From: Paenibacillus sp. Marseille-Q4541
GTDB lineage: Bacteria; Bacillota; Bacilli; Paenibacillales; Paenibacillaceae
Direction of reading: 5' to 3'
Length of the DNA stretch: 64,000 bases
Assembly: GCF_018310695.1 (NCBI RefSeq)
Contig: NZ_JAGXCY010000008.1
Span: forward strand, 123,218 to 187,217
The translations under genes were made by a program, and so were the position numbers. Numbering within the stretch: position 1 is the first letter of the stretch; the number at the start of each line of letters is the position of its first letter. Below are positions 34,985 to 44,719 of this stretch, one piece after another. The notes beneath the pieces are model-generated. The model did no database searches and had not been told where the DNA came from. It saw only the letters and a program-made list of their open reading frames with translations.

Positions 34985-35754
34985 TGATTCAGCTTGTATA
35001 CTGGATTTGGTACAGTATTGGAGCCGTACTGTTATTAACCATTGGCGTACCCGATGCGCTCTCTTTCTCTAATGGCTTATTTTTAATTTTGTATGCCCTG
35101 AGTGCGATTGATCTCATATTTAGGAATTACGAAAAAAACAAACTGTCCGACCGGTCAGTCAGATGGTGGAGAGAGCCGCTTATGTGGCTGATGGCCATCG
35201 TTATTTGGACAGGGGGAATGGCTGTAGAATGGGTTGGCGTTCATACCGGATGGCCATTCGGAGCCTATACGTATTCTCATATTTTTGGGCCTCACCTCTT
35301 TGCCGTTCCTTTTACTCTCGGATTTGCATGGATTGCTGTGGTAGGGAATTCAGCACTTCTTAGCGGAGGAGGATATGGTTGGAAGAGCAAAGCGATGAGA
35401 GCAATGAAGACGGGGGCTTGGGCGCTCATGATGGATCTGGTACTAGATCCCGTAGCTCACCACCGCGGATTCTGGAACTGGGAAGGAGCAGGAGGATTTT
35501 ACGGAGTTCCCTGGACCAATTTTATCAGCTGGTTTGTGATGGGAGGGCTACTGTCCTTCTTTATTCCACCTATACCTTCTGATCCAGTGATTCAGCGTAG
35601 AGGTAAAACCTTATATCAAATGTTCATCCTATTGTTTGGTTTGCTTGCCGTTCAGGCAGGGCTTTATGGCAGCGGTATGATTGCTGCACTTGGTATTTTA
35701 CTTGCGGAAGGGAGGCATCAGTATGCTGTCCGCAAACAAGTCTCGGCTTTTTGA
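34984..35754 (+). CDS. CruF-like carotenoid biosynthesis membrane protein (hydratase family, DUF422)
   Basis: 256 residues with about seven hydrophobic segments. Family marks are visible: E-W-V-G-V-H-T-G-W-P-F-G-A-Y-T-Y around residue 80-95 and LDPVAHHRGFWNW followed by YGVPWTNFISWF in the second half. CruF enzymes of cyanobacteria, Deinococcus and haloarchaea hydrate the C-1',2' end of an acyclic carotenoid, giving a tertiary hydroxyl that can be glycosylated. Its place before an acyltransferase and a glycosyltransferase fits such a role. The ATG overlaps the previous stop (TGATG). Confidence 0.82.
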   Translation: MIQLVYWIWYSIGAVLLLTIGVPDALSFSNGLFLILYALSAIDLIFRNYEKNKLSDRSVRWWREPLMWLMAIVIWTGGMAVEWVGVHTGWPFGAYTYSHIFGPHLFAVPFTLGFAWIAVVGNSALLSGGGYGWKSKAMRAMKTGAWALMMDLVLDPVAHHRGFWNWEGAGGFYGVPWTNFISWFVMGGLLSFFIPPIPSDPVIQRRGKTLYQMFILLFGLLAVQAGLYGSGMIAALGILLAEGRHQYAVRKQVSAF

Positions 35755-36460
35755 TCAGATGTTTTTCCAATATCACAAAAAATATTTGCTGGAGCGACGG
35801 TTTAGGTATGTCGGCTTTGCAGGAAATCTAGATCCGGTAATCGCTCAGGATCATCCCGTTCTATACATTATGAATCATAGCTCATGGTGGGACGGTCTTC
35901 TTGCTTACCATACGTTCCGCCTGCTTACTCGCCATGACCATTATGTCATGATGGAAGAAAAACAGCTGAATAAGTTTTCCTTTTTTCGTAAATTAGGGGC
36001 CTTTTCCATAAACAAAGAGTCTGCTGCGGATGTGAGGTCCTCGTTCGAATATACGGTACAGTTATTACTTTCAGGAAAACGGGTATGGATGTACCCCCAA
36101 GGAAAAATCACTCATCAGGATTTGCGTCCTTTATCCTTTCAGCGAGGGATCGGAGTCCTGTTACGACGATTGCCGAACACGGCAGTGATACCAGTAACTC
36201 TAGTACACGGCATGTATGGGCAAGACAAGCCGGAAGCCCTGCTTATGGCGGGTCCCCCGCTCTTGGAGAACTGGGGCGATCTTGACAGCAGAGTGATCAC
36301 TCGCCAGTTAGAAGCAGTGATGGAAGAGCAGCTAAATCAGCAGAAATTAGAAGTGATGACCTGTGTAGACAACAGGCCAGAGAGATACAAACCTTTGGTG
36401 AAATCAGGACGCTCTACAAGCGAGCGGTTTGATGATGTATTTGTACGGAAGCGGGTATAA
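35723..36460 (+). CDS. PlsC-type acyltransferase of the carotenoid operon
   Basis: A 245-residue 1-acylglycerol-phosphate acyltransferase-family protein. The catalytic H-x4-D motif is N-H-S-S-W-W-D-G (about residues 55-62) and the second block is MYPQGKITHQD, where the usual FPEG is YPQG. In carotenoid clusters of Bacillus relatives such proteins are thought to attach a fatty acyl chain to the sugar of the carotenoid glycoside. The start at 35723 has AGGGAGG eight bases upstream and lies 32 bases inside the CruF-like gene. Confidence 0.84.
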   Translation: MLSANKSRLFDQMFFQYHKKYLLERRFRYVGFAGNLDPVIAQDHPVLYIMNHSSWWDGLLAYHTFRLLTRHDHYVMMEEKQLNKFSFFRKLGAFSINKESAADVRSSFEYTVQLLLSGKRVWMYPQGKITHQDLRPLSFQRGIGVLLRRLPNTAVIPVTLVHGMYGQDKPEALLMAGPPLLENWGDLDSRVITRQLEAVMEEQLNQQKLEVMTCVDNRPERYKPLVKSGRSTSERFDDVFVRKRV

Positions 36461-36463
36461 ACG

Positions 36464-37618
36464 ATGAATTATTTTCTTTATTTGCTGCTAATCCTTTGCG
36501 GTATTCTTGCCGTTCAGCTTATCTTTTCTATCTGGAATCGGTCCAAGCTCCCCCTTCTTGGAGGGAAAGGAGATAACAAATCTGACTCAGTAGACGAAAA
36601 AGTTAGGGTCTCAGTGTTAATACCTGCACGTAATGAACAGATTCACATCAGAGACTGTGTAGAAAGCGTGCTGGGGGCGGATACGAAAGAGATCCAGCTG
36701 GAAGTGATTGTTCTGAATGACCGATCAGAAGACAAAACCGGCGAAATCCTAGAAGAATTGGCAGTTCATGATCGTAGGTTACGCATTCTGCAAGGAAGGG
36801 ACCTTCCCTCAGGGTGGATGGGCAAATCCTATGCATGTCATCAGCTTGCTCAGCAAGCAACGGGTGAGTGGTGGCTGTATATGGATGCGGACGTCAGGTT
36901 AGAAAAAGAGGCACTATCGGCTGTTCTTACCACAGCAATCGCTCAGGAAAAAGGACTGGTCACCGGTTTTCCTCGACAAATTACGGAGACATGGCTAGAA
37001 AAGCTCGTCGTACCGATGATGAAATTTACGATCATTAGTCATCTGCCTATTGTCTGTGTCAGGGGTTCGCAGAATGCCCGTTTTGTTGCGGCTACGGGAG
37101 CTTTTATGTTCATTCATCGTGATACGTATGCAGCAACCGGTGGTCATGAAGCGATCAAAGCGGATTTATTGGATGATATGCAGCTTGCCCGTGCGGTAAA
37201 AAGAGCAGGACATCCCGTTACACTTGCAGATGTACATTTTCACACGCGTACACGAATGTATCAGAATGCTGCTGAGGTATGGAACGGATACAAGAAAAAC
37301 ATGTACGAGGGTCTAGGACGCAGTGGTTTGCTGCTCACTTGTATTCTCGTAATGTACGCTATTCTTTATCTTCTACCGCCGATCAGTTTCCTGTTCGGAC
37401 TTTTCTCTGGTGAAGGGCAGCTAATGGCTTGGGGCGCACTTGGGACCTTGCTTGGGATGCTAGTAAAAAGAGTAGCAGACCGGACGGGGGGGCACCCGCT
37501 GTGGTTGTCTTTATTGCAGCCGGCTAGTATTGCTTGTGTTATAGCTATTGGCATTTCTTCCTGGCTTGGGGCGGTCACGGGGAAAGGATACGTATGGAAA
37601 GGGAGGCGCTATAATTGA
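36464..37618 (+). CDS. CrtQ-like family 2 glycosyltransferase
   Basis: 384 residues. A short N-terminal membrane helix, a GT-A catalytic domain (VSVLIPARNEQIHIRDCVESVL, the D-x-D nucleotide-sugar motif as YMDADV, and a QLARAVKRAGHPV acceptor-side segment), then two or three C-terminal membrane helices (about 285-375). Similar to S. aureus CrtQ, which glucosylates the carboxyl end of diaponeurosporenoate. Here it may instead use a hydroxyl made by the CruF-like enzyme. The ribosome site is weak; it starts three bases after the preceding stop. Confidence 0.85.
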   Translation: MNYFLYLLLILCGILAVQLIFSIWNRSKLPLLGGKGDNKSDSVDEKVRVSVLIPARNEQIHIRDCVESVLGADTKEIQLEVIVLNDRSEDKTGEILEELAVHDRRLRILQGRDLPSGWMGKSYACHQLAQQATGEWWLYMDADVRLEKEALSAVLTTAIAQEKGLVTGFPRQITETWLEKLVVPMMKFTIISHLPIVCVRGSQNARFVAATGAFMFIHRDTYAATGGHEAIKADLLDDMQLARAVKRAGHPVTLADVHFHTRTRMYQNAAEVWNGYKKNMYEGLGRSGLLLTCILVMYAILYLLPPISFLFGLFSGEGQLMAWGALGTLLGMLVKRVADRTGGHPLWLSLLQPASIACVIAIGISSWLGAVTGKGYVWKGRRYN

Positions 37619-39099
37619 CCAGCCAAAAAGTAGTTATTATCGGAGCAGGGTTCGGAGGATTGTCTTCGGCCATTCGCCTTGCCACACTCGGGGCTGAGGT
37701 AACGATTATTGAGCGGCAACAACATGCCGGTGGTAAACTGCAGCGAATTCAGCTCGGCGGCTATACTTTTGACCGTGGGCCGAGCACCATTACGATGCCC
37801 CATATTTTCCGCGAAGTGTTTGAATTAGCAGGTGTACAGATGGAAGATTACGTGAAGCTCTATGATCTGGAGCCGCGCACAAGAAATGTATTTGCTGACG
37901 GTACGACGGTAGACCTTTCCAAGGACCGGGTATTAATGAAAGAACAGATCGCTAAATACAGTCCAGAAGATGCATTACATTACGAAGCATTTATGAAGGA
38001 ATCTGAGGCATTGTACTGTGAAGCAAACCAGAAATTCCTGGGGCAGTTAATGCTCCATCCACAGGATAAATATAACTTATCTATGCTGAAAAGCTTGCTG
38101 CGTGTTAGACCACTAACGAAGCTGGATACACTACTTCAGCGGTATTTTCGCCATCCTTATACATTAGCTATGTTTGGTCGATACGCGACTTATGTGGGCT
38201 CTTCTCCTTATGAAGCGCCATCCATCTTCGCGATGCTCGGTCACGTGGAAGCAGAGCTCGGGGTGTATGGAGTTGAGGGCGGTACTTACTCGCTGATTTC
38301 AGGGATGGAAAAATTAGCACGGGAGAAGGGAGTTGTCCTTCGTACCGGTGAAGAGGTCAAACGAATCAAAACTCATCTTGGGAAGATTACTGGATTAGAA
38401 ACGGATCAAGGTGAATACTCGGCGGATGTTGTCATTGCCAACGGGGATGTGCTTAGTATTCATCAGTTGCTTATTCCTGAACAAGAACGCCCTTCTATGA
38501 ACAACCGTAGACTTGAGCAATATGAGCCATCCTTGTCTGGGTTTGTTACCCTCGCTGGTATCCAAAGACAATACGACAAACTTCATCATCATACCGTCTT
38601 CTTTCCGAAGAATTACCGAGCCGAGTTCACTGATATCTTCAGCAAAAAAAGAGCTCCCGAAGATCCTACGCTGTATTTGTGTTACTCTGGCTATTCAGAA
38701 CCGGATTTGGCACCAGACGGTGCAAGTAATCTATTTATACTTGCCAATGCACCTTATGTATCAAAAGCTTGGCGTTGGGAGCAGGAGCTGCCTGCGTATC
38801 AAGAAAAACTAATACGGCGTCTTTCTGAACTTGGCATTCCTGACCTTGAACAGGCAGACGTAATGAGTCACTACACTCCAGAAGATATTCAGCGGGATAC
38901 GCTTGCTTACCGAGGGAGTATCTACGGAATTTCCTCGAATACGGCGAGACAGACGTTCACTCGTCCTTCCAACTGTTCCAAAGATATAGAGGGCCTATGG
39001 TTTGTAGGGGGGACCACACATCCTGGAGGAGGGACACCTATTGTCACTTTATCAGGCAGGCTGGTTGCAGAGGAAATCGCTCGCCTTGGGCGTAGATAA
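37615..39099 (+). CDS. CrtP-like carotenoid oxygenase/desaturase
   Basis: A 494-residue FAD-dependent member of the CrtN/CrtP family. VVIGAGFGGLSSAIRLA opens the FAD fold, FDRGPSTITMPHIF follows, and GLWFVGGTTHPGGGTPIVTLSG closes it. The middle part (YVGSSPYEAPSIFAML and EPSLSGFVTLAG) closely resembles S. aureus CrtP, which oxidises terminal methyl groups of diaponeurosporene towards the acid. The start is TTG within AATTGA overlapping the previous stop, with GGGAGG nine bases upstream. It is the last gene of the overlapping block. Confidence 0.85.
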   Translation: MTSQKVVIIGAGFGGLSSAIRLATLGAEVTIIERQQHAGGKLQRIQLGGYTFDRGPSTITMPHIFREVFELAGVQMEDYVKLYDLEPRTRNVFADGTTVDLSKDRVLMKEQIAKYSPEDALHYEAFMKESEALYCEANQKFLGQLMLHPQDKYNLSMLKSLLRVRPLTKLDTLLQRYFRHPYTLAMFGRYATYVGSSPYEAPSIFAMLGHVEAELGVYGVEGGTYSLISGMEKLAREKGVVLRTGEEVKRIKTHLGKITGLETDQGEYSADVVIANGDVLSIHQLLIPEQERPSMNNRRLEQYEPSLSGFVTLAGIQRQYDKLHHHTVFFPKNYRAEFTDIFSKKRAPEDPTLYLCYSGYSEPDLAPDGASNLFILANAPYVSKAWRWEQELPAYQEKLIRRLSELGIPDLEQADVMSHYTPEDIQRDTLAYRGSIYGISSNTARQTFTRPSNCSKDIEGLWFVGGTTHPGGGTPIVTLSGRLVAEEIARLGRR

Positions 39100-39185
39100 A
39101 GAGACTAATATGAATTCACCCAATATTAATGTGTGAGAAGAAGAACGGTGCTTCTTTACGCAAGGCGAGAATCTCATTTTTACGT

Positions 39186-39222
39186 TATAATGACTCTATC
39201 TGAAAAGGGACGTTTGAAACGT
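39186..39222 (+). promoter_or_regulatory. fni promoter region with a short palindrome
   Basis: TATAAT at 39186-39191 is a good -10 but has no clear -35. Just downstream is the perfect palindrome ACGTTT-G-AAACGT (39210-39222), between -10 and the AAAGGAG of fni. Function is inferred from position only. Confidence 0.35.
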
Positions 39223-39243
39223 ATAGGGTAAAGGAGACAGGAC

Positions 39244-40350
39244 ATGCGGGACACGGAACAAGGGAACAAAATACATAACGATAAGGATTTTCAAGGGGTT
39301 AACGAGCACTTGCTGCCTGAAGTCCCAACCGGTGAACGGAAAATAGAACATGTACGGCTTTGTCTTAGTGAAGACGTAAACGCACAAGGAATTACCGCCG
39401 GTTTTGAGTCTTATCGGTTTCGGCACGCAGCTCTACCCGAACTTGATTTTGCAGATATTCATCTGGATACACAGTTTCTGGGCCAGGATCTTCGCACGCC
39501 GTTATTGATCAGCTCGATGACAGGGGGAAGTGAAGCGACAGGAAAGATTAATGAACGGTTAGCTTCTGTAGCTGAAGCAAGGGGCTGGTCTCTTGGTGTT
39601 GGTTCTGTGCGGGCAGCAGTAGAGAAAGAGGAACTAGCGGCTTCTTTTTCCATGCGTAAGTTTGCTCCTACGATACCGATTATTGCGAATCTTGGAGCTG
39701 TACAACTGAACTATGGGTTTGGTAGGGAAGCTTGTCAGCGGGCGGTTAATATTGCAGGTGCTTCGATGCTCGTGCTGCATTTGAACGGATTACAGGAAAT
39801 TTTTCAGCCGGAGGGAAACACGAATTTCAGTGGACTCCTTCGGAAGATAGAGCTATTGTGCCGAGAAGTTTCTGTTCCTGTAGGAATAAAGGAAGTCGGC
39901 TGGGGAATTGATGGAGAAACGGCTGCTAAATTGTATGAGGCGGGTGTTTCCTTTGTTGACGTTGCTGGCGCCGGCGGTACAAGCTGGGTTCAGGTTGAAA
40001 AATTCAGAAACGCGGACAAGGTAAAAAGAGCAGCTGCGGAAGCATTTGTAGACTGGGGCATTTCTACGGCAGAATGCATTTCAGAGGTGAGACAGATGAA
40101 TCCGAAAGGGACTATAATTGGCAGCGGTGGGCTCACTTCCGGCGTGGACGCTGCGAAGGCTATTGCGCTTGGCGCAGATCTCGCCGGTTTCGGAAGATCG
40201 CTTCTTGAAGCGGCCGTTCACTCCGAAGAAGCACTTCATTCTCGTCTTGCCCAGGTAGAATTTGAACTTCGAACGGCTATGTTTGGAGTAGGTGCTGCTC
40301 GTCCATTTGATTTGCAAGGCACTCCACGACTGATCAAAACGATCAAGTAA
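39244..40350 (+). CDS. fni: Type II isopentenyl-diphosphate isomerase
   Basis: A 368-residue FMN- and NADPH-dependent isomerase that interconverts IPP and DMAPP. It is a TIM barrel with LLISSMTGG early, LHLNGLQEIFQPEGN (family HLN-x-x-QE and QPEG motifs) in the middle, AGAGGTSW for FMN phosphate and IIGSGGLTSGVDAAKAIALGAD near the end. AAAGGAG precedes the ATG. It follows the carotenoid operon by 144 bases with its own -10 sequence, so it feeds precursor to the pathway but may be expressed separately. Confidence 0.94.
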   Translation: MRDTEQGNKIHNDKDFQGVNEHLLPEVPTGERKIEHVRLCLSEDVNAQGITAGFESYRFRHAALPELDFADIHLDTQFLGQDLRTPLLISSMTGGSEATGKINERLASVAEARGWSLGVGSVRAAVEKEELAASFSMRKFAPTIPIIANLGAVQLNYGFGREACQRAVNIAGASMLVLHLNGLQEIFQPEGNTNFSGLLRKIELLCREVSVPVGIKEVGWGIDGETAAKLYEAGVSFVDVAGAGGTSWVQVEKFRNADKVKRAAAEAFVDWGISTAECISEVRQMNPKGTIIGSGGLTSGVDAAKAIALGADLAGFGRSLLEAAVHSEEALHSRLAQVEFELRTAMFGVGAARPFDLQGTPRLIKTIK

Positions 40351-40366
40351 GGAAGGTGTTATTTTC

Positions 40367-40846
40367 ATGCTTGGATTGCTAGCAATGGATAAAGAGCAAT
40401 ATGAAGACTTTATGGCTTTTACACTTGTGGGCTATATGAAAGAGAAGGTAAAGGCAGGTACGTGGCTGCCAGAACATGCAGAAAAACGTGCGCTGGAGGA
40501 TATGAGCAAGATACTCCCAGATGGGTACCATACAGAAAACGCCTATTTTTATCGCGTTATTGACCGAATGCTCCCCACACCTGCTGTCATCGGATTTATC
40601 TGGTTTCATATTCATAGGAAGAATGAGTTCAAAGAAGTGTTTCTGTATGATATTTCAATACTAGATGTGTATCAAGGCCGAGGGTATGGTGAAAAAACCA
40701 TGCGCCTTCTGGAAGAAGAAGCAAGAAGACTTCAGGCCGTTCGAATCGGCCTCCATGTTTTCGGACATAACGAACGTGCCCTTCGTCTATATCATAAGAT
40801 GGGATTCTATTCTAAGAGCATTACCATGTATAAGGAGTTGCCCTAA
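40367..40846 (+). CDS. GNAT-family N-acetyltransferase
   Basis: 159 residues. The acetyl-CoA motif is Q103-G-R-G-Y-G108, followed by the EKTMRLLEEEARR helix and the NERALRLYHKMGFYSKSITM C-terminal half, a complete GNAT fold. Substrate unknown. AAGGAAGG lies about eight bases before the ATG. It begins 16 bases after fni on the same strand and is likely cotranscribed, though a link to isoprenoids is not implied by the family. Confidence 0.82.
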   Translation: MLGLLAMDKEQYEDFMAFTLVGYMKEKVKAGTWLPEHAEKRALEDMSKILPDGYHTENAYFYRVIDRMLPTPAVIGFIWFHIHRKNEFKEVFLYDISILDVYQGRGYGEKTMRLLEEEARRLQAVRIGLHVFGHNERALRLYHKMGFYSKSITMYKELP

Positions 40847-40960
40847 TTTTCGTATTGATTCATCGTATAAAGTAGATGGCTACATAAGAGATTTTTCACA
40901 GCATGAATAGGTAGATTTCGAAAAGACGACAAGAGGGGAAAGCTGCCATGTGTAATATCC

Positions 40961-40989
40961 TTGAAGCCCTCCCTGTTCTCATATATAAT
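40961..40989 (+). promoter_or_regulatory. Probable sigma-A promoter of ychF
   Basis: TTGAAG and TATAAT separated by 17 bases, 64 bases upstream of the ychF start. Confidence 0.65.
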
Positions 40990-41053
40990 TAGAAAGATTG
41001 TTTGATGAAAACCGTAATATTCACCAAATACTTTTGAGGAGTTGTTCATATAC

Positions 41054-42154
41054 ATGGCTTTAAAAGCAGGGATTGTAGGGTTACCGAACGTAGGGAAGTC
41101 AACCCTTTTTAATGCAATTACACAGGCGGGCGCAGAGAGTGCCAACTATCCTTTCTGTACCATTGATCCGAATGTGGGTATCGTAGAGGTTCCTGACGAA
41201 CGTCTTGATAAACTGACAGAACTCGTTGTTCCGAAAAAAACAGTTCCAACCGCTTTTGAATTTGTAGACATCGCAGGTCTTGTTCGTGGTGCGAGCAAAG
41301 GGGAAGGTCTGGGTAACAAATTCTTAGCCCACATTCGTGAAGTTGATGCGATTGTACACGTAGTTCGCTGCTTTGAAGATGAGAACGTAACTCACGTGGA
41401 CGGGAAAGTTGATCCCATCTCCGATATTCAAACCATTAATTTGGAATTAGTTCTTGCCGATATCGAGAGTGTTGAAAAACGTATCGATCGTGCACGTAAG
41501 AATATGAAGGGCGGCAACAAACAGCACGCACAGGAAGTAGAAGTGCTGGAGAAAGTAAAAGCTGTTCTCTATGAAGACAAGCCTGCTCGTAGTATAGAGC
41601 TGACAGAAGACGAGCGTGTGATTATTCGCGATCTTCATTTGCTTACAATGAAGCCGGTACTCTATGCAGCTAACGTGAGTGAAGAAGAAGTATCTTCTGC
41701 AGACAGCAATCCTTACGTACTGAAGGTTAAAGAGTTCGCTGCAGACGAGAATGCAGAAGTAGTACCGATCAGTGCGAAGGTAGAAGCAGAAATTGCTGAG
41801 CTTGAAGGGGAAGACAAAGAAATGTTCCTTGAAGAGTTGGGGCTGGAAGAGTCCGGTCTTAACCGCCTGATCAAAGCTGCTTATCGTCTGCTTGGCCTAT
41901 ACACTTATTTCACAGCAGGTGTACAGGAAGTTCGTGCTTGGACGATCCGTAAAGGAACCAAAGCACCAGGTGCTGCTGGCGTAATCCATACGGATTTTGA
42001 ACGCGGATTTATTCGTGCTGAAGTTGTATCTTATGATGATCTTGTTGCTGCAGGTTCCATGAACGGAGCAAAAGAACGTGGCCAACTTCGACTCGAAGGT
42101 AAAGAATATGTCGTGCAAGACGGCGATGTTATGCATTTCCGTTTTAACGTATAA
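41054..42154 (+). CDS. ychF: Redox/ribosome-associated ATPase YchF (OLA1 family)
   Basis: A 366-residue OBG-type P-loop protein that prefers ATP, binds ribosomes and is linked to stress responses. G1 motif G9-L-P-N-V-G-K-S-T17, switch region [19 protein letters not shown], and the C-terminal TGS-like domain with the [30 protein letters not shown] signature. The ATG at 41054 gives the exact family length; an upstream in-frame TTG sits on the ribosome site itself. Monocistronic, with its own promoter and terminator. Confidence 0.95.
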   Translation: MALKAGIVGLPNVGKSTLFNAITQAGAESANYPFCTIDPNVGIVEVPDERLDKLTELVVPKKTVPTAFEFVDIAGLVRGASKGEGLGNKFLAHIREVDAIVHVVRCFEDENVTHVDGKVDPISDIQTINLELVLADIESVEKRIDRARKNMKGGNKQHAQEVEVLEKVKAVLYEDKPARSIELTEDERVIIRDLHLLTMKPVLYAANVSEEEVSSADSNPYVLKVKEFAADENAEVVPISAKVEAEIAELEGEDKEMFLEELGLEESGLNRLIKAAYRLLGLYTYFTAGVQEVRAWTIRKGTKAPGAAGVIHTDFERGFIRAEVVSYDDLVAAGSMNGAKERGQLRLEGKEYVVQDGDVMHFRFNV

Positions 42155-42174
42155 AGATAGGTTCTAGTAAGAAG

Positions 42175-42214
42175 CCTTGGGCGCATCCTAGTGGATGCAC
42201 CTGAGGTTTTTTTA
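42175..42214 (+). terminator. Intrinsic terminator after ychF
   Basis: GCATCC-TAGT-GGATGC with flanking CCTTGGGC / CACCTGAGG pairing and a following run of T residues. Confidence 0.85.
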
Positions 42215-42562
42215 TGATTTGAGTGTGTTTTATGTATGTACTACAATAGAATTCACTAACTCTGTATGAATCTGGGCGGCGGCCCGTATCTTCTCAAGGG
42301 CTTTGTCGTATGATATAATAAAGAGTCGTCAGATAAAAGGCCACATGTGTTTATTTTATGGTAAAGGGATGGATGACATTGTAGCGATACAATCATCAGT
42401 GAATATAGGGAAGAGAAGCTGCCGGACGTATTGTGCATTGTAGGAATATAACAATAACATCAACAGTTGGAAGCTTTTAATATAAATTAGCGTTGTACAT
42501 GACAAGATGAAAATTAACGTAGGCAAGTCGACAAACATTGATATGGAGAGGTGATTTTACTT
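42215..42562 (+). promoter_or_regulatory. Long untranslated region upstream of prfA
   Basis: No gene is supported in this 348-base stretch. An extended -10 (TGATATAAT, 42311-42319) about 245 bases before prfA is the best promoter candidate, with a weak TTCTCA at 42291-42296. The prfA ribosome site GGAGAGGTG ends the region. A long leader is therefore likely, but no riboswitch was recognised. Confidence 0.4.
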
Positions 42563-43630
42563 ATGCTGGATCGTTTACAAGCATTGGTTGATCGATATGA
42601 GAAACTTAGTGAGCTTTTGTGTGACCCGGATGTAGCAAGTGATAATAAGAAGCTAAGAGACTACTCTAAGGAGCAGTCCGATCTGCAGCCATCATACGAA
42701 GCTTACACGGAATATAAGACGGTCGTGGAAGAACTGGAAGCTGCTAAGCAAATGCAAAATGAGAAGCTGGACGATGAAATGCGCGAAATGGTTAAGATGG
42801 AGATTGATGAACTGAGCGCTCGTCAGCAAGAGCTGGAAGAGCAGATTCGTATTCTTCTTTTACCGAAAGATCCGAATGATGATAAGAACGTTATTATTGA
42901 AATTCGCGGTGCAGCGGGCGGAGATGAAGCAGCACTTTTTGCAGCTGACTTATACCGGATGTACACTCGTTATGCGGAGTCTCAAGGTTGGAAGATTGAA
43001 CTTATGGACGTTAATGAGAATGATGTTGGTGGATTTAAAGAGGTTATTTTCATGATTAATGGCCGCGGTGCTTACAGCAAAATGAAATACGAAAGTGGAG
43101 CACACCGTGTTCAGCGTATCCCTGCAACAGAATCGGGAGGTCGTATCCACACCTCTACTTCTACAGTAGCGGTTATGCCGGAAGCAGAAGATCTGGATAT
43201 TCAAATTCATGATAAAGATATTCGCGTAGATACGTTCTGCTCCAGTGGTGCTGGTGGACAGTCCGTTAATACGACCAAATCGGCGGTTCGTGTAACTCAC
43301 GTTCCTACAGGGATCGTAGCGACTTGTCAGGACGGCAAATCCCAGAACTCGAATAAAGAAAAAGCGCTTCAAGTGCTTCGGACTCGGATTTTCGATATGA
43401 TGCGTCAAGAAGAAGAAGCGAAGTATGCCGGCGAACGGAAAAGCAAAGTAGGAACGGGAGACCGCAGTGAGCGGATTCGTACTTATAACTTCCCGCAAAG
43501 CCGGGTAACAGATCACCGGATCGGTTTAACCATGCATAGACTGGATCAGGTAATGAACGGTGAAATCGAAGAAATTCTGTCTGCGCTCACTATTGCACAG
43601 CAAGCAGAATTGATGGATAAAGGGGAATAA
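42563..43630 (+). CDS. prfA: Peptide chain release factor 1
   Basis: A 355-residue class I release factor that reads UAA and UAG and triggers peptide release. The catalytic G231-G-Q233 lies in [20 protein letters not shown], the N-terminal coiled domain has the expected charged helices, and the RF1 anticodon-like tripeptide region is [16 protein letters not shown]. The start at 42563 gives the length of B. subtilis RF1. Seven bases separate it from prmC, whose product methylates the GGQ glutamine, a conserved pairing. Confidence 0.96.
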   Translation: MLDRLQALVDRYEKLSELLCDPDVASDNKKLRDYSKEQSDLQPSYEAYTEYKTVVEELEAAKQMQNEKLDDEMREMVKMEIDELSARQQELEEQIRILLLPKDPNDDKNVIIEIRGAAGGDEAALFAADLYRMYTRYAESQGWKIELMDVNENDVGGFKEVIFMINGRGAYSKMKYESGAHRVQRIPATESGGRIHTSTSTVAVMPEAEDLDIQIHDKDIRVDTFCSSGAGGQSVNTTKSAVRVTHVPTGIVATCQDGKSQNSNKEKALQVLRTRIFDMMRQEEEAKYAGERKSKVGTGDRSERIRTYNFPQSRVTDHRIGLTMHRLDQVMNGEIEEILSALTIAQQAELMDKGE

Positions 43631-43637
43631 GGCTTTG

Positions 43638-44534
43638 ATGCGGCAAGAATTCAGCTTACCGCAGGGAAGCAGCAATCGGGAAGCCTTTGCGAAGGCTTCC
43701 TCTTTTTTAGAGGATTGTGGCGTGCTGGAGCCGCAAAACAACGCACGGCTTTTGCTTATGCATGTGCTTGGCCTCGAAGGAGCTGCTTATTATATGGCGC
43801 AGCCGGAGCCCTTTCCGGCTGAGTTAATTACGGCTTTCACAGATGCCGTGAACCGCAAGGGCCGCGGGGAACCGGCCCAATACATTATCGGACAGCAGGA
43901 GTTTTACGGCTTGCTGTTTCAAGTGACCCCATCCGTGCTGATTCCAAGGCCCGAGACCGAGCTGTTGGTCGAGGCGATGATGAAGCACGGCGATGAGCTG
44001 TGGCCAGGCGGTGCACCGCGGGCCATCGACATTGGTACTGGCAGCGGCGCCATTGCGGTGACGCTGAAGGTACAGCGTCCAAGCTGGGATGTCGCAGCCA
44101 GCGACATCAGCTCAGAGGCGCTGGAGGTTGCTGCGCTCAATGCAGCGGCAAACGGCGCAGCCGTGACCTTTCGCGAAGGCGACTTGCTCGCACCCTTCGC
44201 GGGGGAGCGGTTCGACATTCTCGTGTCGAACCCGCCTTACATCCCGGCGGGGGACATCGCCGGGTTACAGCGCGAAGTGCGCGAACATGAGCCGCGCACA
44301 GCTCTTGACGGTGGGCCGGATGGGCTGGCCCCCTACCGGATCATGATGGCGCAGCTTGACCTTCTTGCTGCGCCTCCTGCTTTGGTCGGTTTTGAGCTTG
44401 GCCAAGGGCAGGCACAGGATGTGGCAGAGCTGTTAAGGCAAGCAGGTCACTGGGATCTAATTGAGATTGTGCCGGATCTGGCTGGGATCGAAAGACATGT
44501 ACTTGGGATTCAAACGAATGTGACGAAATTGTAA
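43638..44534 (+). CDS. prmC: Release factor glutamine N5-methyltransferase
   Basis: A 298-residue SAM-dependent methyltransferase acting on the Gln of the GGQ motif of release factors. An N-terminal helical substrate-recognition domain (about 1-85), the SAM-binding AIDIGTGSGAIAVTL, and the catalytic N198-P-P-Y201. ATG at 43638 is used; a TTG one codon earlier is in frame. The interior of the gene (about 43.8-44.4 kb) is far more GC-rich than prfA or the following gene, with 40 of 60 bases G or C at 44161-44220. The function is standard despite the odd composition. Confidence 0.93.
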   Translation: MRQEFSLPQGSSNREAFAKASSFLEDCGVLEPQNNARLLLMHVLGLEGAAYYMAQPEPFPAELITAFTDAVNRKGRGEPAQYIIGQQEFYGLLFQVTPSVLIPRPETELLVEAMMKHGDELWPGGAPRAIDIGTGSGAIAVTLKVQRPSWDVAASDISSEALEVAALNAAANGAAVTFREGDLLAPFAGERFDILVSNPPYIPAGDIAGLQREVREHEPRTALDGGPDGLAPYRIMMAQLDLLAAPPALVGFELGQGQAQDVAELLRQAGHWDLIEIVPDLAGIERHVLGIQTNVTKL

Positions 44535-44719
44535 GCTCGGGAACATTTTCTTTTTACGATTTCATCCTTTACAATAGAGTATAAATGCAGCTTCATGTCG
44601 GTTTAGGAACTGTTTTGTTTAAAATAGGAAGTCATTCCCTTTCCTTGTCGTGTAAGAAGCTAATTATTAAGTAAGGCTGGTTAGATTAATGCCCAGTCTC
44701 GCCTTTAGGGGGACGGTTC

